64,000 nt of DNA from Bigelowiella natans CCMP2755 (lineage: Eukaryota; Cercozoa; Chlorarachniophyceae): positions 1 through 64,000 of the forward strand of contig ADNK01000783.1 in NCBI GenBank assembly GCA_000320545.1, in the 5' to 3' direction. The translations under genes were made by a program, and so were the position numbers. This document shows positions 33,684 through 47,113 of this stretch, one piece after another. The notes beneath the pieces were generated by a model. That model did no database searches, was not told the DNA's origin, and saw only the letters and a program-made list of their open reading frames with translations. Every line of letters begins with the position of its first letter. The stretch's first letter is position 1.

Positions 33684-35326
33684 AGTTCTTGCTGGCTTGT
33701 TGAAGGAAATAAAAAATAGAATTAGAGATTAAGGGAAAAAGTCTTGTTATTCCTCTTTCCAGCCGCATCCCTTCTTCCTCCTTATCACCTGATCTTCTTC
33801 TTCTTCTACTTCTCCTCTTTATCCTCTACTTGCCAGCAGACGGCTTGCTGAGAAATCCAAATGGGAGAAAACAAAAGAGTATCATCGGCCTCAAGTGCAT
33901 TCCAGGTCCTCTACACGGTCTCTCGCTCTCGCTCTAGTGTGACAAATGCCCTTCAACTAGTTTTGACTATTTTACATCGTACCAACTGCTACCTTAGAAC
34001 TTGGAGGAGGAGGAGAAGGAGGAGGAGGAGGAGAGAAAAAGGTGGTGGGCGGTCAGCATAATAAAGCAATGACCACCGCAAAAGCCCTCCCCGCCACCGA
34101 CTCCTCCAGCAGCAACAGCATCAGCGCACCAAAGGCTCGTCTCCTTTCCTCAACGTTGTCTCCATCTTCGATGATGGGTATTAAGGAGCAGCAGCAGCAG
34201 CAGAAAAGGGCAAAGAAACAATCGGAGGATGAATTAGGGCTACATCGAGGAAACGTATGTTGTTAGCTATCGCTACGAAAAATAGCCGATATGAAATATT
34301 GTATCTTTAGAATGGTATTGCTCATTTATTCTTCACGATTTTCAACGCACCAACAGATATCCACGTCCAGCGCACAGACAGCTCCCGCCATACTTGTACC
34401 GTTACGCGACTGGAGGACTAGGGATAATAAGATCAGTAGCAGCACCATCAAAAAAGCTGGCAACAGTCATGAGATTAGAAGTACTAATAATAAAGGTGTG
34501 AAATCGGAGCAGAGAGAAGCCGTAGTAGAACTGCCGGATTTAGATGGCCCCCCTCCTCCACCGCTGATGACTGCCCAAAAAACATCGTCGTCATTTGAAA
34601 GAGCAGCGTTGCTGTTTGCGAATGGTTACCGTGACTCCATTGCCAATGCAACAGCTCCCTGGAGAGCTCACAGTACCAATGTCCGGGAACAAGGGTTAGA
34701 TGATGAAGAGCCGGGAAGCTGCGACAACATTGAGGACGACTCCTCCTTGGTTGCCATTCTCAACGATGGCACAAAAGAGGTCAGTAGGAATTTAATATTG
34801 CTAATCTTCTACGAGATTTGGTGATTTCCAAGCAAGTATGTTTGCTTTTGTCTCGATCAGGCCTTAGTATTGCCAAGAGTGCCATCATCGCCATCGTCGT
34901 CAAGGTCGCGTCCGTCGTCTGAAGCGCGACATTTTGGCGGTGTGAGTGCTGTCATTCATGCTCCAAATAAGGTATTTGAAGAATTAACGTGACTTCGCAA
35001 CGGATCGTCTCACATGATATTCCATGTGGGGAGCGATATATCTGTTGCTTTTGAGTACATAAGGAACATACCCAATAACGGAGAAATCCACTACCGAAAT
35101 TCACGATTTCCCCACTGGTCGAATTTCGTGGTTTCTGGATATATAATCGACAAATGCAATCACCCGATTTCATGTGATACAACGCGGCACTTTGTGTGCG
35201 AAACCCGGCAAACAATTTACGAAAGAGCATAAAATCTAACTCCGTGATAAATAATAAATCCTCAGCCAGTGCATTGCACCCCATTGCCAATCACATAGGC
35301 TTCCAAAAAAAACATCGATCTATGTC

Positions 35327-35366
<40 letters not shown>

Positions 35367-35478
35367 ATTTCTGTGTTTGGTTATTATATTTGATCAGGCT
35401 GAGGCATCACAACAACGATTTTCATATGATGCTTCTCTTCTGGACATCATTGACGCTCTGGATGAAGACGATAGCTGA
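32006..35478 (+). CDS. Coiled-coil, largely disordered protein, 789 residues, unknown function
   Basis: Eight exons join in phase: 32006-32078, 32141-32330, 32453-33621, 33840-33905, 33998-34254, 34357-34779, 34861-34971, 35398-35478. The first ~120 residues form a coiled coil with heptad-like spacing (LLREVAKQQKDIKALESMKY through LAEENENLKTRVTMLLKEK). The rest is low complexity: a His run, Pro-rich patches, a Gln/Glu stretch (LKQQQEQQAEKQ), an Asp/Glu run, basic Lys/Arg/Glu patches, Gly runs and Ser runs. A more ordered helix lies at SLLELFKNLDLRSTLVQRLL. The C-terminus ends LLDIIDALDEDDS, a short acidic amphipathic motif. No enzyme or binding domain is recognisable, so a scaffold or cytoskeletal/centrosomal role is only a guess. 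The intron at 33622 contains GC and CA repeats. Confidence 0.65.
33629..33680. repeat. (GC)n and (CA)n microsatellite in coiled-coil gene intron
   Basis: An alternating CG tract passes into CA repeats just after the donor site at 33622. It would be Z-DNA-prone. Confidence 0.9.
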
Positions 35479-36139
35479 ACACCTGCATGCGATTTATCTG
35501 ATATTAGTTTCTAACAGAATGACACTATAGCAGCACTAGATTGTGTCTTGTATCGTAAATTACTTGCCCCATGCTAGCATGTTATCCGAGTATACGAGTC
35601 AGCATGCTGTTCATGTAGGCGTCCAGTTGGCACTTTGTATAGACTTGCATGCATGCATGTAGCAAGGGCTCACATTGTGCACCATCATGGCGGCCGTGGC
35701 GGCACGCATAGCTGGATAGCATGTAGCAGTAGATATGTATCGCATAAAGCGTCCTGCTAGCTTTGCATGCGGCAGCATGGAGACAGGCGCTTCGTGTTGC
35801 ATGCGCTACGCTTGCTGACTACTGACCACCTTCCATTATGCGTCGTACGTGATCGAATTTATGGGCCAAGCTACATGTGATGCTGTGGCGGGTTAGCTGG
35901 TGCATGCAAGGATGCACAGCGCACCAGCTTTGACCACGGGCTCTTTTATGCTTTTAGCCAATACACTAACTACACTGCAATTAGGAAACAGCTAGTGCAT
36001 TCCTAATTTTCATTTACATATAACAGACATCATCACAGTTACGTTTTTATCACCGTCTTGTCATCGTCTTTATATGTAGCCGGGGACAGAAAGGAAGGAG
36101 AAAATGTGTTGAGATACACACTCCTGCAGCAACCGACAC
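35479..36139. other. Convergent intergenic island rich in GCATGC/GCTAGC palindromes
   Basis: This lies between the 3' ends of the coiled-coil gene and PEX5. About 35565-35910 contains repeated GCATGC, TGCTAGCATG and GCTGGTGCATGC-like units. No gene seen. Confidence 0.8.
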
Positions 36140-37545
36140 TTAAAACTTAAAGTGTGTTGTAAACGCTTCAAGATCTTTTCTCTCTACAAGAGGAATCAAA
36201 TCCGAGCGATTACACGATGCTAGTGAGATCTTGAGGTAACCCCAAACATGTTGTGCCGCCGAGTTTTGTCTCAGAGCCTTGAGGTAGTGAATGCATGCCT
36301 TATCATGCATAGCCTGATTAGCGTAGGCAATGGCAAGATTCGTACGCGAACGCATGTAGTTCGGCTTGAGAGCTAGTGCCTTCTGATAGGCTCCTACAGC
36401 AAGCTTGCTGCGGTTGCTGTTGGCGTAGGTCGCACCTAGTTTATTCCACAGGTATGGGTCGTTTGGCTTCATGTTACAGCCTTGCTGGAAGTGATCGACC
36501 GCCTTATCGTAGTTGTCCGACAAGTGATGCAACACACCAACCACGGTGTGTAGCTCAGCATCTTTCGGATTAGCCTTCACAGCCGCTAAGAACATCATCA
36601 TGACGGCGTCGCTAAGAGTCGTGTTGAGGCCATATTTGGGTCCTTGGTATGACTTTTCGTATTCCCTTATGGTTCTCCCGTGCTTCTGGACTTCTTCTAA
36701 GTGAGAGTACTCTGGGTTGTTCTCAAGCCACGTCTTCAGATATGTCAAGGCGCGGGCCTCCTCGAGGTCATTCGTGTAGGAGACGCCCAGCATCATCAAC
36801 GCGGAGAGATTGTAAGGATCACACTTGAGGCATTTGAGCAGTGCTGCGATGGCCGGGCGCTCCTCCTCCTCATCCGCATGGCACTGACCGAGATACCGCC
36901 AGCCTTCCGCGTGTTCTGGGTGATATTGGACGTTGGCCTCGAACGCCTGGAGGGCTTCCTTCAAGTTGCCTTTCTTCATCAGTCTTAGCCCGCGCTGAAA
37001 CGCCTCGCCGTTGTCCTTCTTTCCCTCCTTGGCGGTGTAGTAGGGATTGTTCTTCTGCATCACATAGACAGGGTCTACCATAGACTGCTGCTGAGCTGGC
37101 ATGAAACTCGACGAGGAACTGATGAATACAATTGGTAGTAGTGGTAGTAGGAGGAGGAGGAGGAGGAGGAGGAGGAGGAGGAGGAGATGAGGAGGAGTTG
37201 GAGTGCCACATCGCTAGACTGCATTCAAGTGCTAGCTGCTATTTGTTCGACGACAGGAAAAATAAGCATAGTAGCTTCCTGATTGCACTACTATAAGCAA
37301 TAATACTTCCATGCATAATGTTGGTGTTTGAATGATTGGTGGTGTTTGAATGATCAGCCATCACATATGGGGCTTTTCTTTCGCTTGTCAACCCCCCCCC
37401 CCTCCCCCCTAAGACGATGACTACACGTGTATGGTACCCTTGCTCAAATTGTCGTTTCCACTCTCGCATGCCTTCCGAATCCTGTGCCTTCGAGAGATGG
37501 CATGATAATGAGATAATGCAGGTGAAAAGATTACTACTTCTCCTA

Positions 37546-37582
<37 letters not shown>

Positions 37583-37756
37583 AACATCAACTACTATAAC
37601 TATACTTGCTAGCTATTACAACCTCCCAATCATCAGACATCTCCTGTGCGTTGTTAAACTCGGCTGCCCAAGCCTCCCCCATGTCCTTTTCATTAATAGC
37701 AGTAGTGGAGATCAATTGAATGAACGAATTACGACAATATTTCACGGAACAATAAT

Positions 37757-37789
<33 letters not shown>

Positions 37790-40517
37790 TGAAAATGGAA
37801 CTGATATCCCCGCCCGGTTGTTCTTTGTACGCGGCATTTCTTCTCTATTACTACTACTATATTTCCGAGTTAATTATTATTATAAATGTCTAGATTATCA
37901 TCCCACAACATAGGCCGTGGATAAGTTTATCACTTATTGTGAATCAAGATTCTATGTGTTTCGGGTCTTTTGGGACGATAGAGGGAGGTGTATTACGACA
38001 AAAACGATGTTTTTTTCATGGTACAAGCTCTCATTGCAAGTCTCAGGAACAAGAACTCATACCATTTCGGACTCCATCTTCGGCTGCTGCTGCTGCTGCT
38101 GCTGCGCTTTTTTTTCCGCGTAAACAACTTTGTTGTCCTATATCATCAGTGCGCATATATATAACCACCTCATCAAAAATCGTGAAGTGGACACTGAGGA
38201 GGACAAAGGCTGTTCTATGCGACGACGTGACACGAGTGAAGACTAGATAAAATATTGTTTCAGCATTGTGTAATAGCGTGGACTACCCTCCTTGATAATA
38301 TTTCAAGCGTATTCTATTATCTTCTACCGACCCTGAAGGTGATTTCGCCGCTGTTGACTTGGTTCAGAAACTTGAGGAACTTGGAGTTGCGCCACTAACA
38401 CATTGATAAGTTTTGTTTTTTGTATTTCTTTGAGTCTTTGTATCATGCGCTCGTGTATACTTCTCACAAACGTGTATCCATGGGCAGGCAGGCACTAATC
38501 ATCAACCCACCTTTGGATTGTCGCTTTTCATTAGTTTTTCTATCATCTCGGAACTCAAGCCCATACCTTAGCAGCATTAACGACAAAGTAATAATAAATG
38601 TAAAGCAAGGTAAAGGAAGGAGGGAGGCTCTTTCTCCGTTAATCATGCAGACTATTATTTGTTTCTACTATTATTTCAACTACTACTACTACTACTACTA
38701 CTACTACACTCAGCTGTTGCTGCTATGGCTACCTCCTCCCATAGATCTTTGCTCCTGCATCATCGGGGTCTACATTTTTAGGAACAACGAGTACATACAG
38801 ATGATGATTCAATAAATGCCCTTCTTCCTTTCTACGACGACCAACTGCTGTACACATCCGAACACCATCACAGCACTGCTCTGCAAATACTACTCAACTC
38901 CCTCCTCCTACCCTACAAGCTACTCCTTTTCCTCATGTCACCGCTGTTGCTGGTGCTGCATCTTGAGCCATCCTGCTCTTTTCCAAAAAACTCGATTTAG
39001 GGGCTTGAACTCCCTCGAACAGGTTTTGGACCTTGTTCAACACAATCATCGTTGCTTAGGACAAGGATGAGACGATATACGCCTGCCTCAACGAGGGGGG
39101 TTGCAATGATGAAAGTACACACAACACACACCAACTAACGTGCAGAGAGGGGAAAATAGCACACCCCCACGTCCTCTCCCCTTCCCTCACCATTTATCGA
39201 TGATACCTCATTCGCTGTCGGTACGTTAATTCGTTGCGCATTTTGAGGTTGCATGGTCATAGGAGCCATCATGGGCATCATTGGCATCATTTGCTGCATC
39301 ATGGGATTAAAGCTTTGCATTGGCATGTGAGCTGCCCCCTGATGATGCATGGTTGACATCGATGACGCACTATCCCCTCTTGCAACGGCTGGTACTGCCT
39401 GGGAGCTAGCCCCACCTTTCGCTTCCCGTAGCCTGGCTTCAGAGAACGCACGCTCCATCTTTGAGATGACAAAAAAATATTGCGTGTGAAATAGAGGCAT
39501 TGCATGACCAGAAAGATGCTCTTACCGATTGCTGTCGTGCTAATTCCATCGACTGTTGTCGCGATATTTCCATCCTCTGGAACTCATTCACCTTCATTCA
39601 GAACGCATACTCAGCAAAGCGTATTCCAACAATGAATCATCTATCATCTGAATAATAAGGTCGGTACCATCTTCGACTGCTCCATAATCGGCATTGATTG
39701 CGGTCGCAACATTGCTGGGGCACCTGGGTATTAAGTTAGAAAATGGTGTAAGAATGCCCTTAAAGCAGAAATTTTAAGTGTATATTGGATCAACTTTACC
39801 CCGTCCAGCATTCTGAAATCCTCGCATGAACTTGTTCATCTAATGGTCATCACCAATCGCAATGTAATCACGATCATTTCAGAAGAAAGAACCCCCCAAC
39901 CAACATGCATTTTAGAGGGGAGAGTTGGGTGGATCATGGAGCGAAAAGAGAGTGATTGCGACACATAATGACACATACTTTTCAAGTTTATAAAGACTTA
40001 CCTCTTGAACATTTTGAGTGGTAGGAGCATTCATCATGGTGGCTCGTTGAGGCCCAGCAGGAGCAAACTGGAGAAAAGTCATTGTGGGTGAGGTTTGATC
40101 GCAAAATAAGTAGTGAATTCGCCAACCTGCGCCATTCCTGGGCGCATACCTTGAAATTGTTTTGCATCTGCGATCTGATGGTAAAGGTATTATGAGAAAT
40201 CCAACGAGCTCAACAGGAGTGGAAGGAGTGGTATCGAATCTGGCTTCCATTCTCCTACCAACAACCTGCTGTCCTTGCTTCCCTATAGAATTCGCGAAGC
40301 CTGCCAAGGCATTCTGCTGCCCACAGCTCTGATAATTTCAAACAAATAACTCGGCGACAATTGCAAAAATCATGAAAGACATCCGTTCGGAATATTTACA
40401 TTGTCCGCACAAACAAGAAAAATGCAGACAAAGTTTACGGAATTGTTTGTCTCCTCGGTTGAAAAGTTATAGAGTATGAAAATGAATTACCTCTCCCGTC
40501 GCCAGATCTCGCAGCAT
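36140..40517 (-). CDS. PEX5: Peroxisomal targeting signal 1 receptor
   Basis: Eleven exons join in phase to 567 residues: 40517-40491, 40328-40266, 40174-40127, 40067-40002, 39839-39800, 39723-39668, 39591-39526, 39458-39207, 37685-37623, 37481-37438, 37118-36140. It binds proteins with C-terminal SKL-type signals and carries them into peroxisomes. The N-terminus MLRDLATGESCGQQNALAGF carries the conserved Cys (C11) used for mono-ubiquitination and recycling. The middle is Met/Gln-rich. Two WxxxF motifs that bind PEX13/PEX14 are visible, WAAEF (W212) and WKRQF (W235). The last exon holds the TPR domain, starting near NNPYYTAKEG, with classic repeats such as DPYLWNKLGATYANSNRSKLAVGAYQKALALKPNYMRSRTNLAIAYAN. 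Two WxxxF motifs are fewer than in animals or plants. The intron 39206-37686 is about 1.5 kb, unusually long here, but no further exon is needed for phase. Confidence 0.92.
37147..37186. repeat. (GGA)n trinucleotide tract in PEX5 intron
   Basis: On the minus strand this is a CCT run that serves as the pyrimidine tract before the acceptor of the last PEX5 exon. Other trinucleotide tracts (CTA/CTG, AAT) occur at about 37535-37580, 37755-37790 and 38680-38708. Confidence 0.85.
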
Positions 40518-40691
40518 CGTGATGAATCGTTTACTCCGTAGGGGATTTGCGTTCGGTGAGGCAGCGCTTGGGAAGAAGAGAAAAGCGAGCTTTGAATTTA
40601 AGATTTAGGTATGCAGCAGATAATTCTCCCCATACCCTCATGTGAAGGTAGAATTATACTAGCGACAATTAGGACATCCCATATATTCAAA

Positions 40692-41050
40692 ATGGCTCGT
40701 GTTACAGTACCTCTGACAGTCATCCCTTGGATTGTCGTATAGTGCTTGGCATAATCCTGTATTCTCAAAATATTGCCTATTTCGTATCTGAAATCACAGA
40801 TGTGAGTCGTATTAGGGGTGATATGCTCTTTCTCTGGAGTTTGGATTAACGCAGGATGATCTTAACCCCAGAACACTGCCGAGGAAATTTTCCGGAACCC
40901 ACAAAATTCTCCAAACAAGTGAGGAAGCTGTTCGGCAATCTTCTTCAAAATACACGTATGTGGCTAATTTTTTGCGCCTGAAATATCGTTTTCTTATTCC
41001 CATTTTTCATTTGCGTTTATAGAAACTTTTCCCAGATATGTTCTCGATGA
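40692..41050 (+). CDS. Possible small protein, 57 residues, three exons (uncertain)
   Basis: Exons 40692-40736, 40855-40955 and 41023-41050 join in phase. The product starts with a short hydrophobic stretch (MARVTVPLTVIPWIV) and continues as a polar Arg/Ser-rich chain. An alternative frame through the second exon, starting MILTPEHCRG, is also open, so the reading is not settled. No domain recognised. It lies head to head with PEX5. Treat as tentative. Confidence 0.28.
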
Positions 41051-41260
41051 AAGAGAGGAGTATGATCCTACAGGAGAATAAGAAGCGCTTCCCACACTGT
41101 AAACTCCTCGCAGGCCTGGAGAACAGAACTGATCGGAATAATCACGGCAAAAACACAGGATCAAAATACAGAAAATGGATGGCGTTTTATCATGGCCGAC
41201 TAGTCGGAAGACCCTCTTCTTTCTGCTCGTTCGGATGCCGCTTTAACTCAGGAGGTCATC

Positions 41261-41859
41261 ATGTCAGCGGGCAGCAAAAGCCCATGCGAAAGCCCACGCG
41301 AGAAGTACATCGTTCCCAACAAACCCCTCCCTTTCCTATAATCGTAGTATGATTAGAATAGGATTGTGTATGTGGGTTGTTTGTTTGTGCCTTTGTTCGT
41401 TCGCTGCTTATATCCTCTTTCCAAGAGAATCCAACGACTTGTTCACACATATCTCATGCCGCCCTTAGGCCTGCTAACAAAGAAGGAGGCAATAAGGACG
41501 AGGAAACAAAATCAAAAATCAAAATTGAAGATTTACTTTCTGATTTAAGGCTTAGTGAATACATCGAGTTATTCGAGGAGAAAAAAGTCACACTGTTGAA
41601 ACTTTTGCAATACGACGGCGAAGAGCAGAAAAAGTATCTGACTGATCTGGGAATGAAACCGGGTCATAGATTGAAGCTTACTCGAAATTTGAAGGAACAT
41701 AAGGAAGAATTGTTGGAGAAGAAGAAAGAGCAGGAGAGCAGGAAAACTGCCTTCGTGAAAGCAATGGACAGTATGTTCGTACCAGCAGCACAAGAAGGTA
41801 GGGCAGAAGCAGAAGGTGGCCAGGAAGGAAATCACCAACAGGTTTCACTGATAGAATGA
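41261..41859 (+). CDS. SAM-domain protein, about 144 residues
   Basis: Two exons, 41261-41304 and 41469-41859, join in phase. An in-frame TAG just upstream (about 41207) supports the ATG chosen. After a short polar N-terminus (MSAGSKSPCESPREKPANKE), residues from about 30 to 95 form a sterile alpha motif: IEDLLSDLRLSEYIELFEEKKVTLLKLLQY then YLTDLGMKPGHRLKLTRNLKEHK. SAM domains make homo- or hetero-oligomers in signalling scaffolds, or bind RNA hairpins; which applies here is unknown. The C-terminus is a charged helix (EELLEKKKEQESRK) followed by an acidic tail. The last codons may instead be spliced at 41797 or 41840 to a short downstream exon near 41935. Confidence 0.7.
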
Positions 41860-42930
41860 TACCACTTATTACTTTTTGTAGAAATAAAAATGCATTTATT
41901 TTAATCTTGAGTAATTTCTTGCTTTGTGTGACAGGTGGCATGTGAGCAACAGTAGGGCAGTCTAATGATACGAATGAATATATGGCCACCCGAACCGTAC
42001 AACATGTTGTTTACAGATTGGCGTATACGCCTGAAAGTTTCCTTACGATTATTTCAGAACATATTTCTTAAAATCTCCTTTTAAAAACGGGGTCAATGGG
42101 CAAAATTTTGGGCATGATGAGAGAGAAGAAATGCAACGCATTGCAGTGATGCTTATATCTAGATATATTGGGGTCATTGTACGCTGCACAATAATCAAGA
42201 TGCTAACAGTATTCGGCTGCCTCGATCGAGGCATTGATTATAAATATATGTGCACATATATATAGCTAACATTATGGCTGCATGAGAACGCGCTCAATCT
42301 AGCTAGCAATGGCGGCGATGTACGTCGTCAACTATGCATGTCTCACACACGTTTTTATAACGCACATAGCAGACAGCAAATTCATTAACGTGTAGATGCC
42401 TAAGCATCGCATTGCACCGGCCTACTTTGCATAGCAACATGGCGCAGTGCGTACGCGTCTAGGCGTGTGTTTCCCGACCACAACTAGTCCTGCCGTACGT
42501 GCTAATCTTCGATGTGCTAGCTAGCTAGCCAGCAGTGGGCGTCTATGCGGTTGGTTCGATCTAGCGTTGCTAAAATATTTTCCCCCTGCAGGCTAGATAG
42601 ATGTGTATCGAGCTACTACTTGCCAAATTATTAGCCGTATATATGCACGCTAGCTTCACGCATGAAAGTCATGTCCATCGTACATGTTCGCACACGCCTG
42701 TCTAGCTGTGGCATCATGAAAATAGGATGAAATGCTCCGAGTCAATACATATTATGCTTTACATGTTATATAGACCGGCTTCCATGATATCAAATCACGT
42801 ACCTTATTTCCTATGTCCTAAATATTCTTTGTAAGTCATTTTTGCTTTGACACTTTGATATTGCGTCAATTTTATTTCATCCCTGTGTGCAGAGAGTCGT
42901 TAAATACTAATTATTTGAACACGATGCGAC
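41860..42930. other. Convergent intergenic island rich in GCATGC/GCTAGC palindromes
   Basis: This lies between the SAM-domain gene and AMMECR1. About 42240-42720 contains repeated GCTAGCTAGC, TATATGCACG and GCATCGCAT-like units. I saw no RNA gene; a box B-like GGTTCGATCT near 42553 has no matching box A at the right distance. Confidence 0.8.
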
Positions 42931-43902
<972 letters not shown>

Positions 43903-43983
43903 CTGCCTCGCTTATCGGAAATGAGTTCTGTATTCCAAATGTATGTTACAACCCGTATTTGCATATAAAATAGGCTTAAAAGG
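43903..43983. promoter_or_regulatory. 81-bp bidirectional promoter with TATA-like element
   Basis: The start codons of AMMECR1 (minus) and a 75-residue protein (plus) are separated by only 81 bp. A TATAAAA sequence lies at about 43963-43970, some 15-20 bp before the plus-strand ATG. Both transcripts must start within this space or within each other. Confidence 0.55.
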
Positions 43984-44361
43984 ATGTCGTCTTTGAAATA
44001 TGTAGGTATTCTATTGGATAATAGAGAGGATTCTTTTATTTTGAAGGACACCCACGATTTACCGACGAATCTACTTAAGAAGGTTGTCGCTGAATTAAAA
44101 TTTGATACGGTGAGATCGCCCCCCCCCTGGATCCGGTTTTTGCACTCATTCTTTCCATATCGATTGTTATTGCATCGTATCTTCCCTTTCAATTTGTTCA
44201 TTCATTCAACACTCGATCGTCTTAAACCTCTCCTTATCCTATTCTTTGTTTCGTGGTAGAACAATTTGAAAGTGAGAGATCAATACCCTCTTCGCACCAT
44301 CATCTTTTCCCCTCGTAACATGAATGAGAGGATAATTAGAGTTCGGACTCCAATATTTTAA
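43984..44361 (+). CDS. Small protein, 75 residues, unknown function
   Basis: Two exons, 43984-44109 and 44260-44361, join in phase. It starts MSSLKYVGILLDNREDSFI and looks like a compact alpha/beta fold, with a charged C-terminus (NMNERIIRVRTPIF). No cysteines, no signal peptide and no recognised domain. It shares a bidirectional promoter with AMMECR1, which may mean shared expression, but that is inference. AMPK beta follows 183 bp downstream on the same strand. Confidence 0.5.
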
Positions 44362-44544
44362 AGACAAAAGATCGAATTAATTTCCCATAAATAGGAATCA
44401 TATTCGTGGAGAGGAGAAAGGCTTGAATTTCTTTGATCGTCGGCTCCAGAGGGAAGGACTGAACGGTAGGTCCGGATTCTGCGTTAGATGTTGACACGCT
44501 GTTTTATCGCGGCCTCAAAGGATAATTGATTCTTTTTAAGGTTA

Positions 44545-46199
44545 ATGGGAACCGCCGCCTCGCAAACATCGTCCAATGGGTACCTCGTTGTACTTTCAAG
44601 ATGATGTTTTAATTAAGACAATCAAAATTGGAGTACTGATTGATAATTCTGGTTGTAGGGAGACTGCAGAGGAATCCGATTCTCCCCAAGCAATCACAAA
44701 TGATAGCATCCGGGAGCTCCTTCCAGCAGGAGGGGAGGAAAGGAAAAACCAAGTAGTCCCAACATTATTTCAATGGCCTTACGGGGGTTCGGCGGTATAC
44801 ATCGCTGGAAGTTTCAATGATTGGGGAGGGAAGGTAATACCGTAATACCCGCCACAAGAAACAATAAAGTTCCGAATCTATTCAAATTTTTGACTCATGC
44901 TATTTTAGGTTCCGATGAAAGAATCTCAAGGTCCAGCAGTGTATCATGAGTGATTGCCTTTTTTTGAGATTTTTAATTGCAGGTGCTAACGGAGACGCCA
45001 CCCCTGTATTCACGATCACCCTAGACCTGCTTCCAGGGCGACACTATTACAAATTCATAGTACTTATTCCTTCCCAAGATTTGATTTGGAAGCTGAATTA
45101 TATGTCGTGAAATTTTTCAGGTAGACGACCAATGGCAGTACGATCCCGCAAAGGACCGAATGATTAACCACCAAGGCATTGTGAACAATGTCATAGAGGT
45201 TGTTCTTCGTTTTTTTGCAATTGTTTTTGCAGCATCGTGGATCAAGAACAAAATGGATATCTTTTAACAGGTGAAAGCGTCGAGACCGGAATCATTACCA
45301 GCCCTTTCTCCCCTTGATCGAGTGAGATATAGCTCGTACTATCCTTCTCTGAATTGCTTCACTGACGAGATATTATAACAGGTGATGGGCGATCCCGAAA
45401 GTTACGGGCAGGAAACGCCAAAAGAATTCACTGCTGATCCACCACCCCTACCCCCGCAGCTAGGTGAGGCTATTGTTATTATTATCGAGGCGTACTCAGA
45501 GTATTTAAAACTGTAATATCATATATCTAGGCAACCTCACTCATCTCAACCCAACGCAAATACAAGGCACAAAAAGTAACCATAAATTCTGTTCGATCCT
45601 CAGCAGTCTCATGATTGAAACCCTCTTTATTCCATCGTCAATATACGTTCCCCAGCAGATAGTAACGCAACCTTCGGGACAACAGAAAGTATGTTGTTCA
45701 CAATTTTCCGTTGCTCGGTCCTGGTACAAGGTCTAAACGATGATAGAATGCCTTTGTTTATCAGGGGAAACTCGTACCCAGCCAATCCCACTTCATGTGA
45801 CGTTGAATCACGTTTGCTTCCGCAGAGTATGTAGTCAACATGAAAATTCTCTTCGTGCTGTAAAGTAAAAACTAACCAATCTGATAATGTAGCCGGAGCA
45901 GGAGAGCATAATATCCACGGACGGCAAGTTAGTAGTCATCGGTATGAAAAAAATACAATCTCCACGTTTTTCGGAAAGCTGGGAACATTCAGAAACGGGG
46001 TGATATCAACTAATTCTGATCGATCATTATGCAGGTGTAACGCAACGCTACAAGGCTAAAGGCCTACAACATTCAAAGGTTATTATTGTCATTCTTGTAA
46101 TCAAGATAATGGAACGTGGCTTGTCGGTGATCATAATTCTCTATGTCTTAGGATCGGTTAGTGACAACAATATACTACAAGCCCATAGAGTCGACATAG
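44545..46199 (+). CDS. AMPK/SNF1 kinase beta subunit
   Basis: Thirteen exons join in phase to 257 residues: 44545-44579, 44659-44833, 44909-44930, 44983-45059, 45121-45198, 45271-45321, 45382-45463, 45531-45575, 45659-45688, 45765-45826, 45893-45941, 46035-46054, 46152-46199. It is the scaffold of the energy-sensing kinase. The N-terminus MGTAASQTSS has the Gly2 needed for myristoylation. The glycogen-binding CBM48 domain follows (FQWPYGGSAVYIAGSFNDWGGK through LLPGRHYYKFIVDDQWQYDP). The C-terminal ASC domain has YGQETPKEF, PPPLPPQL, PIPLHVTLNHVC and RYKDRLVTTIYYKPI, matching alpha/gamma-binding segments. The intron after 46054 is GC-AG (AAG|GCTAAA); it alone gives the family spacing between RYK and VTT. 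Exons of 20, 22 and 30 nt are notable. Confidence 0.92.
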
Positions 46200-47113
46200 A
46201 AGTCGTGGAATCCCTAGAACTACTCTCCACGTTCAGAATCAGGAATCCTTCCTTGTTTAGAGTACTCATGACCACGCTATCTGATTGAATATGTACAGTG
46301 AATGGTGAAACAAACTTCGTTCAGTAATGACAAAGCTGTAGATTGCCAACGATCATTTTTAACTAGCTTGTGCACATTTGCTTGTGTTTGATGATGCTAT
46401 GTTATTTTCTTTGCTACGATGTGAGGCTAGCGCACAGTGCCAGAATGCATACTGCACGAGCATTAACTGACTGCAGCAGATATCATTTCATGAAAGCAAC
46501 CCGGCAACGTGATAATATAAACGTCGGATCTAATGAAATGATTACATTTTTTCAATGGCCATCCTAATATGTGAGACGAATGCAATGAAATGATCACATT
46601 TTTTTGATTGTCATCTTACTAGCAGCTTAGTGTAAGACGAATGTGATAAAATGATCACAGTTTTTCAATAGTCATCCTAACGTTAGCTATGCAGAGCACT
46701 AGAGCAGTGGCTACAGAATGCAGCGTTTTGCTTGTTCGTTTCTACTGGCAACGTGTATGCATTTGCCGCAGCGCATCGCAGATCGGTTCGCAATTTCCCC
46801 TCGTGCTGCCACGAGTATGGTACATTGTTCCTACATCGCAGGATTATAGACTGTATTCATGCGCCGCCGATGTGTTTGTTGTGGAAATTATTGAAATTGT
46901 AAATCCGATCTTATCATGATTGATGTAGAATAACCGATATTATAATAATGCATTCAAAATCAAACAGTTATACAAATGTTACTGGCTGATATACGCATGG
47001 AATGCGGACTAAAATTTGCTGAAATATTTCCGATCTCAAATATACATAAATACATGCTTTTATGTATGTGTGTATGTAAATATTATTCTTGTCAGAGTTC
47101 ATAATTTTACCAA
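46200..47113. repeat. Convergent intergenic region with three imperfect copies of a ~50-bp repeat
   Basis: This lies between AMPK beta and the sulfotransferase. Copies near 46531-46567, 46571-46618 and 46633-46679 share the core GACGAATG, AATGAAATGATCACA, TTTTTCAAT and GTCATCCTA. Related copies on the opposite strand occur at about 50288-50331 and 59591-59635. A few GCTAGC/TAGCTATGCA motifs are also present. No gene seen. Confidence 0.7.

Noticed and set aside
37716-38410. Plus-strand open frames inside the long PEX5 intron, one ending LEELGVAPLTH
   Set aside because: I could not find an upstream exon in phase or a start codon, so it is kept only as a remark.
42430-42565. Possible tRNA gene (box A-like TGGCGCAGTG, box B-like GGTTCGATCT)
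   Set aside because: The boxes are about 115 nt apart with no cloverleaf-compatible arms.
46152-46288. A longer alternative frame through the last AMPK beta exon
   Set aside because: The family C-terminus (VTTIYYKPI) is in the other frame, which fits the GC-AG junction.
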